DNA from: an uncultured Bacteroidales bacterium
Lineage (GTDB): Bacteria; Bacteroidota; Bacteroidia; Bacteroidales; P3
NCBI GenBank assembly: GCA_937910265.1
Contig: CALEPD010000219.1
Location: 1-12,973, forward strand
Length of the DNA stretch: 12,973 bases
Direction of reading: 5' to 3'
Shown: piece after piece, positions 7,172 through 12,973 of the stretch
Layout: every line of letters begins with the position of its first letter
Numbering within the stretch: the stretch's first letter is position 1
The notes under the pieces: generated by a model
What the model was told of the DNA's origin: nothing
Database searches by the model: none
The model's input: the letters and a program-made list of their open reading frames with translations, nothing else
Position numbers and translations under genes: made by a program

Positions 7172-9302
7172 GCACCAATTTATCTTTGTCATTTACATGA
7201 TCGACTATAAATCCGCTGCGTCTCATCAAAGCATCGACATTCGGATCGCGTCCCTTGAAATTGCGGAACAAGATTGAGGGATGCTGGGTGCCACCTTTTG
7301 AAAGAATTTCGCTTCTGAATTTCTGAGCTGTAGCCTTGTCGAAAATGCCATTCTTCTTAAACACACTGAAGACGTCGGCGTCCAACACTTCCGCCCATTT
7401 ATATCCGTAATATCCTGAAGCATATCCACCGGCAAAAATATGGGTGAATGCTGTGCTGGTGTTGCAACCCTCAACTGGAGGAAGCACCTCGAGCATGCTC
7501 TTGCGCTCGAAATCCTCCATCCTGCCCTCGATAGGTTGGGTAATGGAATGGAATGCCAAGTCGGCAAGTCCAAGACTGAGCTGTCGCACACAGAGGTAAC
7601 CTGCAAGGTAGTTTTCGCTCTCTTTAATCTTCTTGATATATTCGGCAGGTATGGTGTCATTGGTTTGGTAATGTTTTGCGAAGGTGTTGAGGAACTGGGG
7701 TTCGGAGCACCAATTCTCCATGACTTGAGAGGGAAGTTCGACAAAGTCGCGTTTCACGCTGGTGCCACTGATTGAAGTATAGGTGCATTCGCTCAACATA
7801 CCGTGCATGGCATGTCCAAATTCGTGCATAAAGGTTTCCACCTCATCATAGCTCAGCAAGGCTGGAGTGTCGCCGACAGGTTTGGAGAAATTGCAGACAA
7901 CCTGAATCAACGGACGGATTTGATTGCCATTGACGTTGCTTTGGTCGCGGAAACTGGTCATCCAAGCACCGCTTCTTTTGCTGGGCCGGGGATGCATATC
8001 CATATACAAAATGCCCATGAACTTCGCACCATCATACACTTCGTAGACAGTTACGTCAGGATGATATTTTTCGATAGTATTATTTTCAACGAAAGTCAAT
8101 CCATACAATTTATTGTAGAGGTCGAAAATACCCTGACGGACCTTCGACAGTTGGAAATAGGGTCGCAATAATTCTGCATCGAAGTCATATTTCTCCTTCT
8201 TAAGCTTTTCACTATAATAAGAGAAGTCCCAGCGTTGCAAAGGCATTTCCGCCCCTTGTGCGGCGGCATAACGCTGAACGGCAATCAAATCGCTTTTTGC
8301 CATCGGAAACGACGCCTCTATGAGTTGTTTCATGAAGTCGTTGAGATTTTCGGTAGATTGTGCCATTCTATCGCTCAGCACAAAATCGCTGTAGGTACGA
8401 TAGCCCAACATCTGAGCCTGCTGGTATCTCAAGAAGGTCATTTCACGGATAATTTCATTATTATCGTTTTCATTACCCCTGTTACCTCGGCTGTTGTATG
8501 CCTTCCAGAGCTGCTCACGCAAGCTTCGGTTGTCGGCATAAGTCATGAAAGGGCCAAACGAGGGATAGGCCAAAGTAAACACCCAACCCTCCAAATTGCG
8601 GCTTTGAGCCTCCTCACGAGCGGCGGCAATTGCATTTTCGGGAAGGCCGCTCAAATCCTCTTCTTTGGTTATATGCAGTACATAATTGTTGTTGTCGGCC
8701 AAAACATTCTGATTGAATTGTTGTGACAATTGAGACAGCTTTTCTGAATTCTGGGCGAACTGCTTCTTTTCCTTCTTTTCCAAGTTGACGCCGTTACGCT
8801 CGAAACTCTTGTAATATTTCTCAAGCAGAGAGAGTTGCTCGGTGTTGAGATTGAGAGACTGACGCTGGTCATACAGAGCCTTCACCCTTTCGAACAACTT
8901 GACATTCATCGAGACGCTATTGCTATAGCGGGTCAGCTCTGGTGAAATATCCATCACAATCTTCTGCATTTCAGGATCGGTATGACAGCTGTTGAGAGGA
9001 AACAAAACACCTGTTACGCGGTCGAGTGTCTCGGAAGCCTTTTCCAAGGCCAAAATGGTATTTTCGAACGAAGGTTTCTCCTTCTGATTTACAATGGAAT
9101 TGATATTTTTCTCTGCCTCTTTGATAGCAGCTTTGATAGCCGGCTCATAGTGTTCGTTCTTTATCTGACTGAATGGCGGCGTGCCAAATGGAGTACTCCA
9201 TTTTTCGAGGAGCGGGTTTCCGTCTTGGCCTTGTGCAACTGAATTGGTGTTCATGAGAGTCATGATGGCAATGGTTTTGAAAAAAAGGTTTCGTTTAATC
9301 AT
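7158..9302 (-). CDS. M3-family metallopeptidase (peptidyl-dipeptidase / oligopeptidase), exported
   Basis: A 714-residue zinc peptidase of the thimet-oligopeptidase/Dcp family. These enzymes trim short peptides, and Dcp types remove C-terminal dipeptides. The zinc motif HEFGH gives His493, Glu494 and His497, and FVELPSQ supplies the third ligand Glu522, 25 residues further on, which is the M3 spacing. The C-terminal part (FAGGYASGYYGYKWAEVLDADVF) is typical of Dcp-like members. The ATG at 9302 is chosen over an upstream in-frame GTG at 9332 because it begins a signal peptide directly: positive MIKRN, a hydrophobic stretch, then SVA before QG at residue 24. The enzyme is therefore predicted periplasmic, probably digesting imported or cell-wall-derived peptides. 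It is divergent from the lipoprotein gene at 9461 and lies upstream of rnr on the same strand. Confidence 0.93.
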   Translation of the reverse strand: MIKRNLFFKTIAIMTLMNTNSVAQGQDGNPLLEKWSTPFGTPPFSQIKNEHYEPAIKAAIKEAEKNINSIVNQKEKPSFENTILALEKASETLDRVTGVLFPLNSCHTDPEMQKIVMDISPELTRYSNSVSMNVKLFERVKALYDQRQSLNLNTEQLSLLEKYYKSFERNGVNLEKKEKKQFAQNSEKLSQLSQQFNQNVLADNNNYVLHITKEEDLSGLPENAIAAAREEAQSRNLEGWVFTLAYPSFGPFMTYADNRSLREQLWKAYNSRGNRGNENDNNEIIREMTFLRYQQAQMLGYRTYSDFVLSDRMAQSTENLNDFMKQLIEASFPMAKSDLIAVQRYAAAQGAEMPLQRWDFSYYSEKLKKEKYDFDAELLRPYFQLSKVRQGIFDLYNKLYGLTFVENNTIEKYHPDVTVYEVYDGAKFMGILYMDMHPRPSKRSGAWMTSFRDQSNVNGNQIRPLIQVVCNFSKPVGDTPALLSYDEVETFMHEFGHAMHGMLSECTYTSISGTSVKRDFVELPSQVMENWCSEPQFLNTFAKHYQTNDTIPAEYIKKIKESENYLAGYLCVRQLSLGLADLAFHSITQPIEGRMEDFERKSMLEVLPPVEGCNTSTAFTHIFAGGYASGYYGYKWAEVLDADVFSVFKKNGIFDKATAQKFRSEILSKGGTQHPSILFRNFKGRDPNVDALMRRSGFIVDHVNDKDKLVPVNR

Positions 9303-9371
9303 ATTTTTAAGCAACTTTAATATATCTTTCACACATTATGGATTTGTAAAGTACAATAAAAGTGTCCTTTC

Positions 9372-9408
9372 TACGTTTTTTCATAGAATTACTGTGCGTT
9401 AAAACGTA
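9372..9408. repeat. Inverted repeat in the divergent intergenic region
   Basis: The arms TACGTTTT (9372-9379) and AAAACGTA (9401-9408) are perfect 8-bp complements separated by 21 bases. The repeat lies between the M3 peptidase and the lipoprotein gene, and its right arm is 11 bases before the lipoprotein's -7 element. It could be an operator read by a dimeric regulator acting on one or both genes. A chance occurrence in this A/T-rich region is also plausible. Confidence 0.35.
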
Positions 9409-9419
9409 ACAATAACGTC

Positions 9420-9427
9420 TACATTTG
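9420..9427 (+). promoter_or_regulatory. -7 promoter element for the coiled-coil lipoprotein
   Basis: TACATTTG matches the Bacteroidota TAnnTTTG -7 consensus exactly and sits 33 bases before the ATG at 9461, giving a short A/T-rich leader. There is no clear TTG -33 element at the usual 19-21 base spacing; the closest sequence is GTTA near 9398. The position directly upstream of a plus-strand gene with no other promoter candidate supports it. Confidence 0.55.
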
Positions 9428-9460
9428 AATTTAATTATTATAAATATAAAAAAACGAACA

Positions 9461-10336
9461 ATGAAAAAGATCTTACTTTTGGTGGCAGTTGCCCTCGGAG
9501 GCATCATGATCACTTCGTGTAACAATTCCGAAATCGAAGCGATGCAGCGCACAAACGACTCTTTGCAACAAGTTGTTGACACAAAAGATGGAGAAATTGA
9601 TGCATTATTTGAGATGCTGAATCAGATCGAAGAGAATTTGGCAGTGATTTCAGCCAAATACGGCAAAGTTCAGGAGATGAAACGTAACAATGTCGAGAGT
9701 AATGGCAACATGAAGGGTGAAATCAACGAACAGATTTCCTCTATTGAATCAATGCTTGAATCCAATAAGAAAAAAATCAGCGAGCTGAATGCCCGCATCA
9801 GTTCATTAGGGAAAGAGAACACCCGACTCCAAGAGTTTGTAGCCCGTCTTGAAGAACGCATGGCAAGCCAAGAGTCGCAAATCGCTGATTTGATGCGCGA
9901 GCTTGAAGGCAGCAAGGTAATCATCAAAAACCTCAACCAAGATGTTTCCGACCTCACTGCATCGAACAAGGAAAAAGAGGCCATCATTGAACAACAAACC
10001 GCCGAAGCCAACCGTGCATACTTCATCGTTGGCAGCTTCAAAGATCTCAGTGAAGCCGGAATCGTAAACAAATCAGGCGGATTCATCGGCATTGGCAAAC
10101 GTCAAAGCACCAGCACCGAGATGGAAACCTCAAAATTCACCATGATTGACAAAACAAAAGTCACCACAATAACCATTAATCTCAAGAAAGCCAAAGTGAT
10201 TTCGACTCACCCCGAAAGCTCATACGAATTGGTTATGGATGAGAATGACGACAAGGTTGTATCATACCTCCGCATCCTTGACCCTGTGAAATTCTGGAAC
10301 CAAACCCGTTACTTGGTAATTTCCACACCCAAATAA
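9461..10336 (+). CDS. Coiled-coil lipoprotein of unknown function
   Basis: A 291-residue protein. The ATG at 9461 is chosen over the upstream in-frame TTG at 9425 because it starts a clean lipoprotein signal: MKK, a hydrophobic run, then the lipobox ITSC with Cys20. The next residues are NNSE, without the basic-acidic pattern known as a surface-export signal in Bacteroidota, so it could be periplasm-facing. Residues about 22-185 are dominated by Glu, Gln, Lys, Asn and Leu/Ile in heptad-like order and should form a long coiled coil, perhaps broken near 72-90. A compact C-terminal domain (about 186-291) begins AYFIVGSFKDLSEAGIV and contains a glycine-rich GGFIGIGKR stretch. I recognise the general type as a hypothetical lipoprotein of Bacteroidales but know no function. 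It could be a periplasmic spacer, a tether or a partner of an envelope machine. It is transcribed alone, with its own promoter and terminator. Confidence 0.9.
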   Translation: MKKILLLVAVALGGIMITSCNNSEIEAMQRTNDSLQQVVDTKDGEIDALFEMLNQIEENLAVISAKYGKVQEMKRNNVESNGNMKGEINEQISSIESMLESNKKKISELNARISSLGKENTRLQEFVARLEERMASQESQIADLMRELEGSKVIIKNLNQDVSDLTASNKEKEAIIEQQTAEANRAYFIVGSFKDLSEAGIVNKSGGFIGIGKRQSTSTEMETSKFTMIDKTKVTTITINLKKAKVISTHPESSYELVMDENDDKVVSYLRILDPVKFWNQTRYLVISTPK

Positions 10337-10358
10337 CAATTGGTGTACAAACGTAATA

Positions 10359-10389
10359 AAAGCGCCGCAAATGCGGCGCTTTATTTTTA
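10359..10389 (+). terminator. Strong intrinsic terminator after the lipoprotein gene
   Basis: The stem AAAGCGCCGC (10359-10368) pairs with GCGGCGCTTT (10373-10382) over 10 bp with a 4-base AAAT loop, followed by a T-rich tract TTATTTTTA. It begins 22 bases after the lipoprotein stop codon. On the minus strand the same stem is followed by TTTTATTA, so it may also end transcripts of the NlpC/P60 gene that stops at 10468. Confidence 0.92.
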
Positions 10390-10467
10390 TTGCTTGACTG
10401 ACAGTATCACCGAAGCATTATACAACGAGGTGCTCTGCGTTCAACCATTGGACTTCAGAATTGACTG

Positions 10468-11238
10468 CTATCCATTTTGGCTCATGCGGCGGATGGCACA
10501 GAGCGTATGTGTGCGGAGGTTTGTTTCGCTGTTGTATATGCCATCGGGAGCCAACTCATCAACCCGAACCATGCCGGAAGCATGGATTATACGGTTGTCG
10601 CCGATATATATACCTACATGTATAACCTTACCCGAATCGTTGGAAAAGAAGCATAAATCGCACGGAAGAGCCTCTTCGAGATTATTGACAGCACATCCCT
10701 GCCCCACTTGCTGTGACGCATCGCGCAACAGGTGAATACCATGCGCACGGAACACCACCTGAACAAATCCGGAACAATCAATTCCTCCAAAAGTCTTGCC
10801 ACCCCACAAATACGGGGTACGCAGAAAGCTGAATGCTGTTGCAAGGAGCGAATCATCGGAGTCGACCTGCATTGCAGTAATCTGCATGCCACAGAAGGAG
10901 AATGTGCCCAAACGCCCGACAGGATACTTTGCTCCCACCGGCACAGGTACATATACACCGTCGATTTGTATGGAGCCTCCACAATTACCTTTTGCCGGCC
11001 AGCCTTCAACCTCCTTATACTGACTATCATTCAACACCTTATACTGCTTGTTATCAATCCACCCCTCATATCCGTCGTAGTGGGAGCGGACAAAAGTCCA
11101 TTTTTCCTTTACTTCGAGAAGGTCGAATGTATCGGCAAAAAGGAATTGGTCGACCATTTCTGCCCGGTCGGAGGGCTCTAACCTGAGCGGAACTGATGAT
11201 AAGAAACAAAAACCAATGTTGTTAGTTGATTCCGACAT
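10468..11238 (-). CDS. SH3-domain NlpC/P60 family peptidase (C40), probably cytoplasmic
   Basis: A 256-residue protein with N-terminal SH3-like segments (about 8-70 and 75-125) and a C-terminal NlpC/P60 domain (about 130-250). The catalytic Cys155 is in GGIDCSGFVQ, His207 in VIHVGIYIGD and the third polar residue His219 in IIHASG, so the Cys-His-His triad is complete. The architecture resembles YkfC-type gamma-D-glutamyl-L-diamino acid endopeptidases, which cleave muropeptide-derived peptides for recycling. No signal peptide is visible, consistent with action on imported wall peptides in the cytoplasm. It follows the DUF4294 gene by 14 bases on the same strand and is likely co-transcribed with it. 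The exact substrate is inferred from the family, not seen. Confidence 0.92.
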   Translation of the reverse strand: MSESTNNIGFCFLSSVPLRLEPSDRAEMVDQFLFADTFDLLEVKEKWTFVRSHYDGYEGWIDNKQYKVLNDSQYKEVEGWPAKGNCGGSIQIDGVYVPVPVGAKYPVGRLGTFSFCGMQITAMQVDSDDSLLATAFSFLRTPYLWGGKTFGGIDCSGFVQVVFRAHGIHLLRDASQQVGQGCAVNNLEEALPCDLCFFSNDSGKVIHVGIYIGDNRIIHASGMVRVDELAPDGIYNSETNLRTHTLCAIRRMSQNG

Positions 11239-11252
11239 AAATATGCACTACC

Positions 11253-11846
11253 TTATATGATACCTGCTTCGATTGACAACACAGTGCGTTCAATCAAATT
11301 GTCGTACTTGTCCTCTTGAGGATTGAATCGCGATTTGAGGTTATAGCCGAAAATTCGCGCAAAGGTCTGATAAAATCCCGCACGCAGCTTACCGCGCAAC
11401 TCATTGACGAGAACGTACGAAGTTCGACCGGTTTCGCGGTCGATTAATTTAAGCAGCACCTTTCCCTGGGAGATTGTGAGCCGCTTGAGCTCATCACTAA
11501 ACTCAGACGTAATATCCTTTTCGGCCTGCTTCATGGCCAACTTGCGCTCCTTTTCAGACATACCAAGCACCTGCGCATCCAACTGAGCCAGTCGATTACG
11601 TGCCAATTTGGCGTAAGGGAGCGTCTTCTTGACATTGCGAATCAACCTCTGATTTTTCCTTATCTCGTCAGGGGTGAGGTAGCCGAAACGGCTGTAGATG
11701 ACAACTTCTTTCAAATCGTACAACGGAATAGTGTCGCCATTGACAACAGTTCCCTTGACAACCTTCTGACTCTGCGCCTGAAGTTGCTTTCCAGAGGCAA
11801 GCATTACAAATACCAAAAAGAATATATACAGATATTTTGTATTCAT
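11253..11846 (-). CDS. DUF4294 domain-containing secreted protein
   Basis: A 197-residue protein with a signal peptide (MNTKYLYIF, a hydrophobic core, then LQA before QS near residue 24), so it is exported to the periplasm or envelope. The mature part starts with a short beta-like segment (VVNGDTIPLYDLKEVVIYSR) followed by a mostly helical, strongly basic region (NVKKTLPYAKLARNRL, then a Lys/Glu-rich run). This pattern matches the Bacteroidota family DUF4294, whose function is unknown. It is the first gene of a two-gene minus-strand unit with the NlpC/P60 peptidase. The link to a wall-peptide enzyme hints at an envelope role, but that is inference from position only. Confidence 0.85.
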   Translation of the reverse strand: MNTKYLYIFFLVFVMLASGKQLQAQSQKVVKGTVVNGDTIPLYDLKEVVIYSRFGYLTPDEIRKNQRLIRNVKKTLPYAKLARNRLAQLDAQVLGMSEKERKLAMKQAEKDITSEFSDELKRLTISQGKVLLKLIDRETGRTSYVLVNELRGKLRAGFYQTFARIFGYNLKSRFNPQEDKYDNLIERTVLSIEAGII

Positions 11847-12057
11847 CTCAAAGTTGTTTATAAAAACAATAATTACAAGTGTATTCTATTTATACGACTA
11901 CTGCTGTTATTTTTGTTACAACATTAACAATATAGCCATTCTGGCGTTTCTTTTGTTTAATATATCTTAATGCTTATCAGTTAGAAAAACAACCATTTAT
12001 ATACTTTCTTTCCACAGAGACAGCCACGCGGCAGGACTACAAAAATATCACGAAATC
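11847..12057. other. Gene-free A/T-rich spacer upstream of the DUF4294 gene
   Basis: Together with the inverted-repeat segment to its right, this makes a stretch of about 300 bases without a credible coding sequence. The part next to 11846 must hold the DUF4294 promoter, but I see no exact TAnnTTTG element at a sensible distance. A short more G+C-rich patch (about 12013-12038, with CCACGCGGCAGG) has no recognised identity. No tRNA, terminator or direct repeat could be supported. Confidence 0.5.
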
Positions 12058-12159
12058 AATTTATAGAATCCTCCTATATAACTCAATTTTATCATTATTA
12101 TTATACCACAAATCAACTTGGACATTGATTGAACAGAATTAAGGTGGGTTCTATAAATT
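12058..12159. repeat. 102-bp segment bounded by an 18-bp imperfect inverted repeat
   Basis: The left arm AATTTATAGAATCCTCCT (12058-12075) and the reverse complement of the right arm, AATTTATAGAACCCACCT (12159-12142), agree at 16 of 18 positions, including 11 consecutive matches from the outer ends. The 66 bases between them are A/T-rich and non-coding. The outer end of the right arm falls at the point where the SIR2-like reading frame loses family resemblance and reaches its stop (TAG, within the arm). This looks like a short inverted-repeat element or the leftover ends of a larger one. No clear target-site duplication is visible, and I could not assign it to an insertion-sequence family. Confidence 0.5.
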
Positions 12160-12582
12160 CCACATTTTAAAATTAATCGCCAACATGCCATCAATACAAG
12201 GATTCTTAAGCAATTTGATTTCATCTGCATATTGAGGTGGAAAGTCTTCCAGTGACTTCGACTTTAAATAATCAGCAATTTTAATTTTGAGTAATACACT
12301 TTGATCAGTTATGTCATCTGCATATTTCTTTTTGGTTTCATCCGTTTCTGGTAGGCTCCAAAAATCAGTTGTTAGATCTTTTGCTATATGTGTAGCAATT
12401 GTAGGCAGACTATCCGTATCAAGCACAGAGAAATACTGATTAATATGTTTAGGCGCAAACATTTCGAGAATACCACGCCAATCAGGGGTATTTATATAGT
12501 GGCGAGAAAACCCCGAACCTAAAAAAAGGAACGGTGCTTGTTTCTTTAATATCAATTTCTGTATTAATTCTTCTTTTGTCAT
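12151..12582 (-). pseudogene. SIR2-like domain protein, N-terminal fragment
   Basis: A 143-residue frame whose N-terminus reads like SIR2-like (SIR2_2 type) proteins found in bacterial anti-phage systems: APFLFLGSGFSRHY at residues 16-29 fits the glycine-rich NAD-site loop (GxGxS), followed by a Trp (NTPDW). IDGMLAINF at 130-138 corresponds to the family's DG(I/M)xxTN(F/Y)D strand, where Asn137 would be the conserved asparagine. The expected aspartate after it is replaced by KMWNL and a TAG stop. The rest of the Rossmann domain, including the catalytic histidine region, is missing, and I see no continuation in the other two minus-strand frames below 12151. Intact relatives are about 300 residues or more, so this is very probably a dead 3'-truncated gene. 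An AGG 8 bases before the ATG could be a weak ribosome site. G+C is clearly lower than in the core genes. Confidence 0.65.
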
Positions 12583-12658
12583 TGTACAACCTAATTATTT
12601 TTTACGAGTATAAGACCAAATACCATTTACACTCTATCAATAACATTCTCTAAGTTAT

Positions 12659-12973
12659 TCATTTTGCCCAACATGTTTGCTTTTTATTAGTTTTCCCTGA
12701 GCTTATTAAACTATTTTTACTTAGAAGTTTATCAATTGTTGTATCAGTAAACGTACGCCAAATTTCAAGTTGCACTTTCTGGTAGTCTTCGAATAACTGA
12801 CCGACACGCTCAATCTCAAACACAAGCCGTAGATCATTTTTGTCCTCATTTTCTTGGCCTTCCTTGCGATAGCCAAGTCGAGCAATCTTGATATAGTAAA
12901 GATCGCGAATGCCTTTTCCAGAGAGGTACGGCATGAAGTAGTAGAGCTTGTTGAGTGCAACAGTTGTAGGAAA
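12659..12973 (-). CDS. Unrecognised protein, C-terminal part (cut by window edge)
   Basis: The minus-strand frame is open from the right edge (13 codons before the ATG at 12934, reading FPTTVALNKLYYF) to the TGA at 12659-12661, giving about 104 residues, so the ATG at 12934 is probably internal. The segment has an ordered, protein-like pattern: KLYYFMPYLSGKGIRDLY, then IKIARLGYRKE, a charged linker, then LRLVFEIERVGQLFEDY and LEIWRTFTDTTIDKLL. The last 20 or so residues are Lys/Asn/Ser-rich and may be a natural or frayed end. I do not recognise the family. It lies 76 bases upstream of the SIR2-like fragment on the same strand, so the two may have been one transcription unit. A defence-related role is only a guess from the neighbour. 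Confidence 0.6.
   Translation of the reverse strand, partial: FPTTVALNKLYYFMPYLSGKGIRDLYYIKIARLGYRKEGQENEDKNDLRLVFEIERVGQLFEDYQKVQLEIWRTFTDTTIDKLLSKNSLISSGKTNKKQTCWAK

Noticed and set aside
9303..9332. Upstream in-frame GTG start for the M3 peptidase
   Set aside because: It would put ten residues in front of a good signal peptide that begins at the ATG at 9302.
12048..12230. Minus-strand 60-codon frame overlapping the SIR2 fragment, as a frameshifted continuation of it
   Set aside because: Below the fragment's stop the translation has no SIR2-like features and runs through the inverted-repeat segment.
12721..12960. Minus-strand 79-codon frame at the right edge
   Set aside because: It overlaps the edge-to-12659 frame, which has a far more protein-like pattern and is open to the window edge.
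11847..12973. CRISPR array, tRNA or integrase attachment site in the accessory end
   Set aside because: No spaced direct repeats, tRNA-like cloverleaf or duplicated gene end could be found by eye.

Overview
The window looks like a chromosomal segment of a Bacteroidales bacterium (phylum Bacteroidota). Evidence for this is the mix of gene families: a TonB-dependent outer-membrane receptor, a class II LysS carrying the extra C-terminal segment seen in this phylum, an exported M3 oligopeptidase and a DUF4294 protein. Gene starts lack strong Shine-Dalgarno sites and have A/T-rich leaders, and some spacers carry TAnnTTTG-type -7 elements. I cannot name the genus.

Layout. Positions 2-1531 (+) hold the C-terminal two thirds of a TonB-dependent receptor that enters from the left edge. 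It converges on a tight minus-strand gene set, lysS - MBL-fold hydrolase - ung (4652 to 1596; gaps of 4 and 8 bases). Upstream on the same strand are rnr (ribonuclease R, 7015-4760) and an exported M3-family metallopeptidase (9302-7158). The rnr-lysS spacer has a 10-bp perfect inverted repeat. The M3-rnr spacer is unusually rich in nested complementary segments. A divergent intergenic region (9303-9460) separates the peptidase from a plus-strand coiled-coil lipoprotein (9461-10336), which ends at a strong intrinsic terminator. Next comes a minus-strand pair: a secreted DUF4294 protein (11846-11253) followed 14 bases later by a signal-less SH3-NlpC/P60 peptidase (11238-10468).

From about 11,850 to the right edge the base composition drops clearly in G+C and the character changes from core to accessory. 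There is a roughly 300-base gene-free stretch, a 102-bp segment bounded by an 18-bp imperfect inverted repeat (16/18), the N-terminal fragment of a SIR2-like protein that stops just inside that repeat, and the C-terminal end of an unrecognised protein entering from the right. I read this as the worn edge of a defence or mobile region; it is inference from one domain match and the composition change.

Functionally the left and middle parts are housekeeping: translation (LysS), DNA repair (Ung), RNA turnover (RNase R), peptide degradation (M3) and cell-wall peptide processing (NlpC/P60). I found no intact novel multi-gene system. The most unexplained items are the SIR2 fragment with its inverted-repeat boundary, the structured-looking M3-rnr spacer, and the conserved-looking but unassigned coiled-coil lipoprotein.
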